Below, in pieces: positions 43,526-52,231 of a stretch of DNA of 64,000 bases (positions within the stretch are counted from its first letter, which is position 1; the number at the start of each line of letters is the position of its first letter). Both the position numbers and the translations under genes were made by a program. The DNA lies in contig NZ_FOVT01000001.1 of the NCBI RefSeq assembly GCF_900115245.1, forward strand, positions 1 through 64,000, read 5' to 3'. Under the pieces are notes generated by a model. That model had not been told where the DNA came from and searched no databases. It saw only the letters and a list, made by a program, of their open reading frames with translations. Origin of the DNA: Mesorhizobium sp. NFR06. GTDB taxonomy: Bacteria > Pseudomonadota > Alphaproteobacteria > Rhizobiales > Rhizobiaceae.

Positions 43526-44122
43526 CTATCCTTTCAGGGATCCCTTGGTGGAAGGCACCGCGTCAGGCTGGCGCGGGTCGGGCTCCAGCGCCGCGCGCAG
43601 CGCGCGCGCCACCGCCTTGAAGCAGGTTTCGGCGATATGATGGTTGTTGGCGCCGTAATGGTTGGTCACATGCAGCGTGATGCCGGCATTCTGCGCCAGC
43701 GCCTGGAAGAACTCGCGCACCAGTTCGGTGTCGAAGCTGCCGATCTTGGGCGACGAGAAGGCGACGTTCCAGACCAGAAAGGGCCTGCCGGAGACGTCGA
43801 TCGCCGCCCTGGTCAGCGTCTCGTCCATGGCGAGGTCGATGGAGGCGTAGCGCATGATGCCGCGCCGCTCGCCCAATGCCTTGCTCAGCGCCTGGCCGAT
43901 CGCGATGCCGGTGTCCTCGACCGTGTGGTGGTCGTCGATATGCAGGTCGCCCCTGGCCTTGATCGTCATGTCGATCAGCGAATGCCGCGACAGCTGGTCG
44001 AGCATATGGTCGAAGAAGCCGACGCCGGTCGAAATGTCGGATTTGCCCTGGCCGTCGACCTGGACCGAAACGGCAATCTCGGTTTCCTTGGTCTTGCGGC
44101 TGACTTCGGCGGAACGCGTCAT
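43526..44122 (-). CDS. hisB: imidazoleglycerol-phosphate dehydratase
   Basis: A 198-residue dehydratase. The two di-manganese motifs are [17 protein letters not shown] (about 68-84) and [14 protein letters not shown] (about 165-178). It is the monofunctional form without the phosphatase domain found in E. coli HisB. The ATG at 44122 begins the family sequence; upstream in-frame ATGs extend into the intergenic region. It is first in the his string and diverges from hslV. Confidence 0.95.
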   Translation of the reverse strand: MTRSAEVSRKTKETEIAVSVQVDGQGKSDISTGVGFFDHMLDQLSRHSLIDMTIKARGDLHIDDHHTVEDTGIAIGQALSKALGERRGIMRYASIDLAMDETLTRAAIDVSGRPFLVWNVAFSSPKIGSFDTELVREFFQALAQNAGITLHVTNHYGANNHHIAETCFKAVARALRAALEPDPRQPDAVPSTKGSLKG

Positions 44123-44240
44123 CGCTATGTCCTTTTTGCCCGCTCGGAGGCTCCGGGCTTGAAAACGAAAGCCTTCTATCAGCATGATCCGGCGATTGCC
44201 AGTTGCCATTCCGCTCGCTATCGGCCTTGCCGGCGAGCGG

Positions 44241-44269
44241 TTGGCAATCATTGGCCTTGTGCATACATA
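44241..44269 (+). promoter_or_regulatory. promoter candidate for hslV
   Basis: TTGGCA (44241-44246) and TACATA (44264-44269) with a 17-base spacer lie about 70 bp before the hslV start. The fit is to the general sigma-70 pattern; no clear heat-shock promoter was seen. Confidence 0.4.
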
Positions 44270-44337
44270 TGGCCGATCAAACCCACTCGTACCGCGCCAA
44301 TCGCCTTGCAAAGGGATAGCGCGAATCGGAGCAAGAA

Positions 44338-44889
44338 ATGTCGAATGAATTGACCATGCACGCCACGACCATCATCAGCGTGCGCAAGGGCAACAAGGTC
44401 GTGATCGCCGGCGACGGCCAGGTCAGCCTTGGCCAGACCATCATGAAGGGCAACGCCCGCAAGGTTCGCCGCATCGGCAAGGGCGGTAGCGTCATTGCCG
44501 GCTTCGCCGGCGCCACCGCCGATGCCTTCACCCTGCTCGAGCGCCTCGAAGCCAAGCTCGAGCAATATCCCGACCAGCTGACGCGCGCCTGCGTCGAACT
44601 TGCCAAGGACTGGCGCACCGACCGCTACCTGCGCCGGCTGGAAGCGATGATGCTGGTGGCCGACAAGTCGGTCTCGCTGGCGCTTACCGGCACCGGCGAC
44701 GTGCTCGAGCCCGAGCATGGCGTCATGGCCATCGGCTCCGGCGGCAACTATGCGCTGGCCGCGGCCCGGGCGCTGCTGGACACCGACAAGGATGCCGAGG
44801 AGATCGCCCGCAGGGCCATGCAGATCGCGTCCGACATCTGCGTCTACACCAACAACAACTTCGTCGTCGAAACGCTCGATGCCGCCTGA
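44338..44889 (+). CDS. hslV: ATP-dependent protease subunit HslV
   Basis: A 183-residue proteasome-related threonine peptidase. After removal of the short propeptide (MSNELTMHA), the mature chain would start with Thr10 in [19 protein letters not shown] and [13 protein letters not shown] are conserved. It forms the barrel that works with the HslU ATPase, which is encoded 1.2 kb downstream after two unrelated genes. Confidence 0.96.
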   Translation: MSNELTMHATTIISVRKGNKVVIAGDGQVSLGQTIMKGNARKVRRIGKGGSVIAGFAGATADAFTLLERLEAKLEQYPDQLTRACVELAKDWRTDRYLRRLEAMMLVADKSVSLALTGTGDVLEPEHGVMAIGSGGNYALAAARALLDTDKDAEEIARRAMQIASDICVYTNNNFVVETLDAA

Positions 44890-44900
44890 GGTGGCCGGCC

Positions 44901-45464
44901 ATGATCCCGAGAAATGGGGCCCGGTCTTTGGAAAAAATCATGGCCATGCAAGAACATAGGTACGATTTTCGGCCGGTCACGGGGGACGACCTGCCTTTGA
45001 TCGCCAGTTGGCTGCGCGAGCCGCATCTCGCCCAGTGGTGGAGTGATCCGGAAAGGGAAATCGCCGAAATCCGCGAGCATATCGAGTCGGTTTCGGTGGA
45101 GCCGCTGGTCGTCGAGCTCGACGGCAGGCCGATCGCTTACCTGCAGAGCTACGATCCGCATCTGGAGCACGATCATCCCTATTCCGATCAGCCGTTTGGC
45201 ACGCTGGGCATCGATCTGTCGATCGGCCCGCCGGAGCTGGTCGGCATTGGCCACGGCTCGGCCATCCTGCGCCAGTTCGTCGAGGAGCTGTTCGAAGAAG
45301 GCGCGCCGCGCGTCGTCGTCGATCCGCATCCCGACAATACGCGCGCTATCCGTGCCTATGAGAAAGCCGGGTTCAGACCGGTCGGTCGCAGGCAATCGGA
45401 GTATGGGGACGTCGTGCTGATGGCCGTCGATGCGGCCGAAGCCTTCATCGAAGAGGGGGACTGA
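44901..45464 (+). CDS. GNAT acetyltransferase, aminoglycoside 6'-N-acetyltransferase-like
   Basis: A GNAT protein of up to 187 residues. [25 protein letters not shown] (split by conserved Trp residues) and the acetyl-CoA region [39 protein letters not shown] match the AAC(6')-Ib/RimJ-like group. Resistance is not implied; siderophore or amino sugar acetylation is as likely. ATG at 44901 has GAGGTGG upstream; ATGs at 44940 and 44946 are alternatives. Confidence 0.83.
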   Translation: MIPRNGARSLEKIMAMQEHRYDFRPVTGDDLPLIASWLREPHLAQWWSDPEREIAEIREHIESVSVEPLVVELDGRPIAYLQSYDPHLEHDHPYSDQPFGTLGIDLSIGPPELVGIGHGSAILRQFVEELFEEGAPRVVVDPHPDNTRAIRAYEKAGFRPVGRRQSEYGDVVLMAVDAAEAFIEEGD

Positions 45465-45468
45465 TCCA

Positions 45469-46068
45469 ATGACCGCATCCGGGGAAGACAAAACGCTTTC
45501 TGCCTATGAAGACAGCTGGCGCATGGGGCTGCTGCTCGTGCTCGCGCTGGTCATTTTCCAGGCAGGCGCTCTCTATGGCATGGGCCATCCGCCAATCTGC
45601 ACCTGCGGCTACGTCAAGCTCTGGCATGGCGTGGTCAACAGCTCGGAGAATTCCCAGCACATCGCCGACTGGTACACCTTCTCGCACGTCATCCATGGCT
45701 TCCTGTTCTATGCGCTGGCGACGTTTCTGTTTCCGCGCTCGCCGGTCGGGCTGAGGCTGGCCTTCGCCGTCCTCATCGAAGGCGGCTGGGAGCTGCTCGA
45801 AAACAGCCCCTTCATCATCGACCGCTACCGTGCCGGCACTATCTCTCTCAATTACTACGGCGACAGCGTCATCAATTCCGTGTCCGACACGCTGTTCATG
45901 GTGCTGGGATTTGTGATGGCGCGGAAGCTTCCTATATGGGTGATCGTTGCCCTGGCGCTCATCTTCGAGTTCGGCACGGGCTACATCATCCGGGACAATC
46001 TGACACTCAACGTGATCATGCTGCTGCATCCGTTCGAGTCCATCAAGCAGTGGCAAAGTGGAATTTGA
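45469..46068 (+). CDS. DUF2585 (UPF0314) membrane protein
   Basis: A 199-residue protein with about five membrane segments (near 20-37, 67-87, 92-110, 136-175). [14 protein letters not shown] and [17 protein letters not shown] are the conserved DUF2585 blocks. Function is unknown. The ATG at 45469 follows AAGAGGGGGACTGATCCA, four bases after the GNAT stop, and hslU starts two bases after its stop. Confidence 0.87.
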   Translation: MTASGEDKTLSAYEDSWRMGLLLVLALVIFQAGALYGMGHPPICTCGYVKLWHGVVNSSENSQHIADWYTFSHVIHGFLFYALATFLFPRSPVGLRLAFAVLIEGGWELLENSPFIIDRYRAGTISLNYYGDSVINSVSDTLFMVLGFVMARKLPIWVIVALALIFEFGTGYIIRDNLTLNVIMLLHPFESIKQWQSGI

Positions 46069-46070
46069 GT

Positions 46071-47384
46071 ATGAGCACCTTCTCCCCCCGCGAAATCGTT
46101 TCGGAACTCGACCGCTTCATCATCGGCCAGAAGGACGCCAAGCGCGCCGTGGCGATTGCCTTGCGCAACCGTTGGCGCCGCCAGCAGCTGGAAGGCCAGA
46201 TGCGCGAAGAGGTGATGCCGAAAAACATCCTGATGATCGGCCCGACCGGCGTCGGCAAGACTGAGATCTCGCGCCGCCTGGCGCGGCTTGCCGGAGCGCC
46301 TTTCGTCAAGGTCGAGGCCACCAAGTTCACCGAGGTCGGCTATGTGGGCCGCGACGTCGAGCAGATCGTGCGCGATCTCGTCGAGGTCGCCATCGGCCTG
46401 GCGCGCGAGAAGATGCGCGAGGACGTCAAGGCGCGCGCCCAGATCAACGCCGAGGAGCGCGTTCTGGAAGCCCTGGTCGGCAAGACGGCAAGCCCTGCGA
46501 CCCGCGACTCCTTCCGCAAGAGGCTGCGCGACGGCGAACTCGACGACAAGGAGATCGAGATCGAGGTGGCCGACACCGGCACCGGCGGCATGCCGGGCTT
46601 CGAGATCCCAGGCATGCCTGGCGCCAACATCGGTGTGCTCAACATCAACGACATGCTGTCGAAGGCAATGGGGGGCCGCAGGACCAAGACCCGCAAGACC
46701 ACGGTGCGCGATTCCTATTCGCTCCTGGTCAATGACGAGTCCGACAAGCTGCTCGACCAGGACGAGGTGGTGCGCCGGGCGCTGGAATCGGCCGAGAATG
46801 ATGGCATCGTCTTCATCGACGAGATCGACAAGATTGCGTCGCGCGAAGGCGGCATCGGCGCCGGCGTTTCACGTGAAGGCGTGCAGCGCGACCTGCTGCC
46901 GCTGGTCGAAGGCACGACGGTCGCGACCAAGTACGGGCCGATCAAGACGGATCACATCCTGTTCATCGCCTCGGGCGCTTTCCACGTCTCCAAGCCGTCG
47001 GATCTGCTGCCTGAGCTGCAGGGCCGCCTGCCGATCCGCGTCGAGCTGCGCGCTCTGGAGAAGGAGGATTTCGTCCGCATCCTCACCGAGACCGAAGCCA
47101 GTCTCATTAAGCAGTACATCGCGCTGATGAAGACCGAAGGCGTCGATCTCGTCTTCACCGACGATGCCATCGATTCGCTTGCCGGCATTGCCGTCGATCT
47201 CAACGCCAGCGTCGAGAACATCGGTGCCAGACGCCTGCAGACTGTGATGGAGCGGGTGCTGGACGAGATTTCCTACGACGCGCCTGACCGCAACGGCACG
47301 GCGGTCACCATCGACGCCGCCTATGTGCAGAAGCATGTCGGCGACCTGTCGCGCAACACCGACCTGTCGCGGTTCATCCTTTAA
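46071..47384 (+). CDS. hslU: ATP-dependent protease ATPase subunit HslU
   Basis: A 437-residue AAA+ unfoldase. N-terminal [15 protein letters not shown], Walker [16 protein letters not shown] (57-71), [16 protein letters not shown] (pore loop GYVG) and Walker [12 protein letters not shown] (about 245) are clear. The insertion (I) domain spans about 110-240, and the C-terminal LSRFIL docks on HslV. The ATG at 46071 directly follows the DUF2585 stop. Confidence 0.97.
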   Translation: MSTFSPREIVSELDRFIIGQKDAKRAVAIALRNRWRRQQLEGQMREEVMPKNILMIGPTGVGKTEISRRLARLAGAPFVKVEATKFTEVGYVGRDVEQIVRDLVEVAIGLAREKMREDVKARAQINAEERVLEALVGKTASPATRDSFRKRLRDGELDDKEIEIEVADTGTGGMPGFEIPGMPGANIGVLNINDMLSKAMGGRRTKTRKTTVRDSYSLLVNDESDKLLDQDEVVRRALESAENDGIVFIDEIDKIASREGGIGAGVSREGVQRDLLPLVEGTTVATKYGPIKTDHILFIASGAFHVSKPSDLLPELQGRLPIRVELRALEKEDFVRILTETEASLIKQYIALMKTEGVDLVFTDDAIDSLAGIAVDLNASVENIGARRLQTVMERVLDEISYDAPDRNGTAVTIDAAYVQKHVGDLSRNTDLSRFIL

Positions 47385-47554
47385 GCTTGGCCTGACTCCG
47401 GGCTGGCCTTCCGGCCGGCCCGAAACGCCGTCTCCCACGCAAAGTGTGGCCAAATGGAAGCATCCGGCCACCTTTGTTGGCGGCGGGCTCAAGCCTTCTC
47501 TCGACTCTCCAATCCGCTTTACCTAGGTTGCCGCCGGTTAAAAGGCGGCGGCGC

Positions 47555-48514
47555 ATGAAGAAATACGCACTTCTCTTGGTAGGTCTCGCACTGGCGGCGG
47601 CGGTGACGATTGCCAACGCGGCAACCTTGGTGCCGCCGGGCAACCGCAACAGCGTGCAGCCGGATATTCCGGGTGCCTCCAGCCGGCGCACCCAAGCCAC
47701 CAACACCACCTTCCAGGCCAAGTACCGCAAGGTCTATGCGCTGCTGCAGAACGATGCCGATCTGCGCAGCAAGATCAGGAAGGCCGCGGCCGCCTATGGT
47801 ATCGATCCCATGCACATCGTCGGTGCCATCGTCGGCGAGCATACCTACAATGTCGACGCCTATGACCGCCTGCAGACCTACTACGTTAAGGCAATCTCCT
47901 ACCTGTCGAGCAAGCTTACCTTTGCCTATGACGGCGAGGATGTCAGCGATTTCATCCAGCGGCCGGAATTCAAGAAATGCGCCGGCATGGACGACAGCTA
48001 TGATTTGTGGGAATGCCGCGAGCAGGTCTGGAACCACTCTTTCCGCGGCAAGACCGTCGGCGGTGAGGATTTCCCCGACGACCGCTTCGGCGCCACTTTC
48101 TTCCAGCCTTATTATGCCGGCCAGACTTTCGGTCTCGGCCAGTTGAACCCGCTGACTGCACTGCAGATGAGCGATCTGGTGCACAAGGTTTCCGGCCTGC
48201 CCAGGCTCGACGTCGGCGACCCCAACGCAGTCTACAAGACCATCATGGACCCGGATCTGACGCTGCCTTACGTCGCCGCGACCATCAGGAAGTCGATCGA
48301 CGCCTACCGCAACATTGCCGGCTTCGACATCTCGAAAAACCCGGGCCTGACCGCCACGCTCTACAATGTCGGCAATCCCGAGCAGCGTGCCTATGCACTG
48401 AAAGCCGAAAACGAAAAGCGCCGCGCTGCCGGCGAACCGGAAAAGCTGCCCGAGGAGAATTATTACGGCTGGCTGGTCAACGACAAGCTGGACGAGCTGA
48501 AGGCGCTGTTCTAA
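47555..48514 (+). CDS. DUF1402 secreted protein, lytic transglycosylase-like features
   Basis: A 319-residue protein with a signal peptide (KKYALLLVGLALAAAVTIANA, cleavage near 22-23). GAIVGEHTYNVDAYDR (about 90-105) and QTFGLGQLNPLTALQMSDLV (about 191-210) are spaced like the catalytic Glu and the GLGQ-type motif of SLT lytic transglycosylases. DUF1402 proteins have no assigned function, so the enzyme suggestion is an inference from these two motifs. The short 170-bp region after hslU shows a GC-rich hairpin (GGGCTGGCC / GGCCGGCCC) without a T run. Confidence 0.8.
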   Translation: MKKYALLLVGLALAAAVTIANAATLVPPGNRNSVQPDIPGASSRRTQATNTTFQAKYRKVYALLQNDADLRSKIRKAAAAYGIDPMHIVGAIVGEHTYNVDAYDRLQTYYVKAISYLSSKLTFAYDGEDVSDFIQRPEFKKCAGMDDSYDLWECREQVWNHSFRGKTVGGEDFPDDRFGATFFQPYYAGQTFGLGQLNPLTALQMSDLVHKVSGLPRLDVGDPNAVYKTIMDPDLTLPYVAATIRKSIDAYRNIAGFDISKNPGLTATLYNVGNPEQRAYALKAENEKRRAAGEPEKLPEENYYGWLVNDKLDELKALF

Positions 48515-48527
48515 CGGCCTGAGAGGC

Positions 48528-49337
48528 TCAGTAGCCTTCCGAAGCCAAGAACGCCTCGAATTTTTGCAATTCCTCCGGATTAGCCTCGACCATGTGTCGT
48601 GGCTCCGGATAGGCGCCCGACTGGATATCTTCGGCATATTCGCGGAAGGCGGCGATGCGTTCGTTCTGCAGGCGGTCGAACTCAGCCGCGAAGTCGCGAT
48701 AGCGCTTGGCATGGCGCGGATAGCGGCCGCGATTGCTGCCGAGCACGTCCTCCGAGAACAGATATTGCGCGTCGCAGCCGGCACCAGCGCCCATCGAGAT
48801 CATGATCAGCGGCGTGCGCTGCGAGATCGCGCTTGCAACGCTGGCCGGCACCACCTCGATCTCGGCGGCGAAGGCGCCGGCGGCCTCGAGGTCCTTCACC
48901 TGTTTCCACACGAAAGCGGCACTTTCGGCCGTCTTGCCGACCGCTTTGAAGCCGCCGGTCCAGGTCGCATGCGCCGGGATCAGGCCGACATGGCCGCAGA
49001 CCGGAATGTGCTCGTCGCGCAGCCGGCGGATTGTCTGCAGGCTGGCTGAGCAATACATGGCGTCGGCGCTCGCCGCGCGCAGCGTCACCGCCATGCGCAG
49101 GATCTCGTCGGTGGTTGCGCCCAGCTTCACGCGTTCGTCGCCTGGAATGGCAAAGCAGGTCGGCGCGGCGTCGCGAAAACGCGGATCGAACATCACATCA
49201 TAGGTGACCGAGATCATGTCGATGCCGGCGCGCTCGGCGGCCTCCGCCTCCTCCAGCGAGAAGACGCGGAGCTTCGACAGCTGCCGCTTGCCCTTCAGCG
49301 ACTGCAAATCGGCGATGGTCGGTCTGCTGCGCGCCAT
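48528..49337 (-). CDS. PanB-like (ketopantoate hydroxymethyltransferase family) paralog lacking metal ligands
   Basis: A 269-residue TIM-barrel protein related to PanB. Retained: VCGHVGLIPAHATWTGGFKAVGKT (about 113-136), IEVVPASVA with the catalytic Glu161, and SMGAGAGCDAQYL and SGAYPEPRHMV. Not retained: the GDS motif (position reads VTYD, about 44-47) and the Asp and KIEGGE segments that hold Mg and ketopantoate in E. coli PanB. True panB activity is therefore doubtful; panC is not adjacent. It lies 36 bp after the FAD reductase gene on the same strand, so it looks like the last gene of the moc-like operon. Confidence 0.8.
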   Translation of the reverse strand: MARSRPTIADLQSLKGKRQLSKLRVFSLEEAEAAERAGIDMISVTYDVMFDPRFRDAAPTCFAIPGDERVKLGATTDEILRMAVTLRAASADAMYCSASLQTIRRLRDEHIPVCGHVGLIPAHATWTGGFKAVGKTAESAAFVWKQVKDLEAAGAFAAEIEVVPASVASAISQRTPLIMISMGAGAGCDAQYLFSEDVLGSNRGRYPRHAKRYRDFAAEFDRLQNERIAAFREYAEDIQSGAYPEPRHMVEANPEELQKFEAFLASEGY

Positions 49338-49373
49338 ATCCCTTGGTCCCTCGATGCCGGTTGGAGTGGCGGA

Positions 49374-50606
49374 CTACGCCGCCAGCAGCGACTTCAGCTT
49401 GACCGCTTGCGAGCCGAGCGCCTCCGGCGCCGGCGTTGCCCGTTTCGCGATCAGCATCTCCGCCAGGCGGATGTCGCGCGCCACCGCATTGCCGGGGCCG
49501 ATGCCGCTGGCGGCGACCAGCCTGCCGTCCGCGGCGAGATGGAACAGGATGAAGGCGCCGTCGTCGAGGTCGCGCCGCACGATCGTGCGGCCCTCGTCCG
49601 AAAGCCCGGCGATCTGCAGCGTCAGCCCGTATTGATCCGACCAGAACCAGGGCACGGCGGCATGCGGCTCGTTGGTGCCCAGCATGTTCTTCGCGGCTAA
49701 AGCGCCCTGTTCCTGGGCGTTGCGCCAGGCTTCCAGCCGCACCCGCCGCCCGCCATAGATGGCCAGTGGGAACGAGCAGCAATCGCCGGCGGCAAGGATA
49801 TCGGGATCCTCTGTGCGCAGCGTTCCGTCGACGGCAATCCCGTTGTCGATTGTGAGTCCGGCTTCGGCGGCAAGCGCCGTCACCGGCACGGCGCCGATGC
49901 CGATCACCGCGAGATCGGCGGCGACTTGCTGACCGTCGGCAAGCGTGACGCGAACCTCGGCGCCGTCATCGGCAATCGCCGCGATGCCCTGGCCGGCGCG
50001 GATGGAAACGCCCTCGGCTTCATGCGCCCTGTGGATGATCTCCGCGATCTCGGCCGGCACGCCGCGCATCAGGATGCGCGGCTGCGCCTCTATGACGGTG
50101 ACAGCGGCGCCGAGCTTGCGCGCCGCTGCGGCAAGTTCCAGCCCGATGAAACCGCCGCCGATGATGGCGACGCGGTTGCCGGCGCTGAGATGGGCGCGGA
50201 TGGCCAGTGCGTCGTTGAAGGTCCTCAGATAGACGCAGCGGCCGCCCAAACCCGGCATCGGCAGCTTGCGCGGCACGGATCCGGTCGCCAGCAGCAGCTT
50301 GTCATAGGCAAGCGAGGAACCGTCCGACAGGCGCACGGCATGCGCGGCGCGGTCGATCGCAACGGCCCGGATGGAACGGATGTGCTGGATCGAGCGCTCG
50401 GCCAAAAGTTCGTCGCTGACGATCGCCTTGATGATGAGCGGCGCCTCGCTGATCATCGCTTCCTTCGACAGCGGCGGCCGCTCATAGGGCAGATGCGGCT
50501 CGTCGCCCACCAGCGTCACCGGCCCGTCGAAGCCGAGGTCGCGCAGGGCGAGCGCCGCGCGCCCGCCGCACTCGCCTGCGCCGATGATCACCATCCCCGC
50601 CTGCAT
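49374..50606 (-). CDS. mocF: FAD-dependent ferredoxin reductase (MocF-like)
   Basis: A 410-residue NAD(P)H:ferredoxin reductase of the rubredoxin/putidaredoxin reductase type. FAD loop VIIGAGECGGRAALALR (6-22), PPLSKEAM, NAD loop VAIIGGGFIGLELAAAAR (about 145-162) and ILAAGDCCSFP (FAD, about 270) are present. It presumably passes electrons to the Rieske protein encoded five bases upstream. The start is the ATG at 50606; longer upstream frame rejected. The moc name is by analogy to the rhizopine genes mocDEF. Confidence 0.85.
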   Translation of the reverse strand: MQAGMVIIGAGECGGRAALALRDLGFDGPVTLVGDEPHLPYERPPLSKEAMISEAPLIIKAIVSDELLAERSIQHIRSIRAVAIDRAAHAVRLSDGSSLAYDKLLLATGSVPRKLPMPGLGGRCVYLRTFNDALAIRAHLSAGNRVAIIGGGFIGLELAAAARKLGAAVTVIEAQPRILMRGVPAEIAEIIHRAHEAEGVSIRAGQGIAAIADDGAEVRVTLADGQQVAADLAVIGIGAVPVTALAAEAGLTIDNGIAVDGTLRTEDPDILAAGDCCSFPLAIYGGRRVRLEAWRNAQEQGALAAKNMLGTNEPHAAVPWFWSDQYGLTLQIAGLSDEGRTIVRRDLDDGAFILFHLAADGRLVAASGIGPGNAVARDIRLAEMLIAKRATPAPEALGSQAVKLKSLLAA

Positions 50607-50611
50607 GGCGA

Positions 50612-50926
50612 TCACCCGACCTGAATGAGGACTTTGCCGGCGTCGACCCTGACCGGATAGGTCTTGAGGTTGACGCAGACCGGCGCGCCGCGCGCGTCGC
50701 CGGTCTTGTAGTTGAAGCGTCCGTTGTGCTTTGGGCACTCGATGATGTCGTCCATCACCAGCCCGTCGGCCAGATGCACCTTTTCATGCGTGCACAGGCC
50801 GTCGGTCGCGAAATACTCGTCGTCCGGGCTGCGGTAGATGGCGAAGGTGCGGCCGCCATGGTCGAACCGCATCACGTCCTCTTCATCGATGTCTCCGGCC
50901 GCGCAGGCTTCGACCCAGTCGCTCAT
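50612..50926 (-). CDS. mocE: Rieske 2Fe-2S ferredoxin (MocE-like)
   Basis: A 104-residue Rieske ferredoxin. Cluster ligands are Cys45 and His47 in GLCTHEKVHLADG and Cys64 and His67 in ECPKHNGRFNYKTG. It would shuttle electrons from the FAD reductase to the membrane oxygenase encoded upstream. Its close match to the MocE type and the flanking genes support a role in rhizopine-like O-demethylation. Confidence 0.9.
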   Translation of the reverse strand: MSDWVEACAAGDIDEEDVMRFDHGGRTFAIYRSPDDEYFATDGLCTHEKVHLADGLVMDDIIECPKHNGRFNYKTGDARGAPVCVNLKTYPVRVDAGKVLIQVG

Positions 50927-50962
50927 CTCGTCCTCCGGCGAATGTCCTGAATATTGTGAGGG

Positions 50963-52060
50963 TCACTCCGCGGCGGCAGCCATCGGAACGTCGTTGTGCA
51001 GTTCTTCGCGATAGGGCCGCGCCGTCGGCGGCAGCGCGCGTTTGATGAAATAGTCCTCGTTGCGCAATTGGCGCAGGAAGGCCGGGATCATTTCGCGATA
51101 GCCGGCCAGGATCGACGGCGTCGGAGCCGGCAGATCGTGCTTGATCACGTCATGCAGCTTCGGCAGCGCGTGATAGGGCACCATCGGGAACATGTGGTGC
51201 TCCACATGGTAATTCATGTTCCAGTAGATGAAGCGGCTGATCGGGTTCATATAGACTGTGCGGCTGTTGAGCCGGTGATCGGTGACGTTCTCGGCCAGTC
51301 CGCCATGCTGCAAAAGGCCGACCATCACATGATGCCAGGCGCCGTAAAGCCTGGGCAGGCCGACCAGCATCAACGGCAGCAACGAGCCGCAATAGAACGC
51401 CAGCGCGATCGTCGCGGCGTAGATCGCCGTCCAGATACGGGCGATACGGATCGCCTTCGGCTGCTCCTGCTCGGGAATGAAGGTCTTCTCCGCGGCGCTG
51501 ACGATGCCGGCAGCGTTGCGCAGCATGTCGGTCATCGCATGCCAGGCGTCGAGGATGCCGAAGAAATTGAGCACCAGGCGCAGAAGGTCCGGCGGCCGCA
51601 TCACGGAAATTTCGGGATCGCGGCCGACGATGATGGTGTCGGTGTGATGGCGCGTGTGGCTCCAGCGCCAGGTCACCGGATTGCGCATGATCATGAAGCA
51701 GGCGATCTGGTAGACGGCGTCGTTCATCCACTGGGTTCGGAAGGCCGTGCCGTGGCCGCATTCGTGCCAGCGGGAATCGGTCGAGGAGCCGTAGAGCACG
51801 CCATAGACGAAGAAGAATGGCACGCACCACCAGCTGCCCCAGAACCAGGCGCCGCCGACGCCGCTGAGGATCAGCGCACCGAGCCAGATGATGGTGTCGC
51901 GGATCGCCGGCTGGTCCGAGCGCTGCATCAATTCCTTCATCTGCTTGCGCGGGATTTCGGTGTGGTACCACTCGGCCGCTGCCAGCCCGGTCTCGACAGC
52001 GCGCTTGGCGTCGCGGCCGGTCAGGCTGTAGTCGCGTGCCGATGCCGCCGAAGACGTCAT
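50963..52060 (-). CDS. mocD: membrane di-iron fatty acid desaturase-type oxygenase (MocD-like)
   Basis: A 365-residue membrane protein with the three histidine boxes of the desaturase/alkane hydroxylase family: HECGHG (99-104), HTRHHTD (135-141) and HVEHHMF (about 290-296), and membrane segments near 55-92 and 205-235. In the rhizopine system of Sinorhizobium, MocD with MocE and MocF is required to use 3-O-methyl-scyllo-inosamine, presumably by removing the methyl group. Same gene trio and order here. It is first in the minus-strand operon. Confidence 0.87.
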   Translation of the reverse strand: MTSSAASARDYSLTGRDAKRAVETGLAAAEWYHTEIPRKQMKELMQRSDQPAIRDTIIWLGALILSGVGGAWFWGSWWCVPFFFVYGVLYGSSTDSRWHECGHGTAFRTQWMNDAVYQIACFMIMRNPVTWRWSHTRHHTDTIIVGRDPEISVMRPPDLLRLVLNFFGILDAWHAMTDMLRNAAGIVSAAEKTFIPEQEQPKAIRIARIWTAIYAATIALAFYCGSLLPLMLVGLPRLYGAWHHVMVGLLQHGGLAENVTDHRLNSRTVYMNPISRFIYWNMNYHVEHHMFPMVPYHALPKLHDVIKHDLPAPTPSILAGYREMIPAFLRQLRNEDYFIKRALPPTARPYREELHNDVPMAAAAE

Positions 52061-52144
52061 CGAGTTCCTCCATCAGCGCTGGCGCATGGCTCCGGTAAGT
52101 CGGGCCCCGCTCATGGCTGGCTTCCACTTCAACATACCGCCAGC

Positions 52145-52194
52145 CTATGATAGGCTCAACATCAGAAAGATAGTTTCTATCATTTCCTATCAGA
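52145..52194. promoter_or_regulatory. operator cluster in the divergent mocD / LacI-regulator region
   Basis: CTATGATAG (52145-52153) and GATAGTTTCTATC (52169-52181) are both palindromic, and CTATCA recurs at 52187-52192. All share the half-site CTATC/GATAG in a 50-bp AT-rich stretch between the two divergent starts (52060 and 52232), where a repressor could act on both operons. Confidence 0.5.
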
Positions 52195-52231
52195 ATGAGA
52201 TATGGTCAGCCGGACAAGCGATGGAGCACTC

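Noticed and set aside
44123..44337. Histidine leader peptide before hisB
   Set aside because: No run of His codons and no terminator/antiterminator pair was found on the minus strand upstream of hisB.
44901..45464. Acquired aminoglycoside resistance gene
   Set aside because: The protein is only broadly AAC(6')-like, sits in a conserved-looking operon with hslVU and shows no mobile element nearby.
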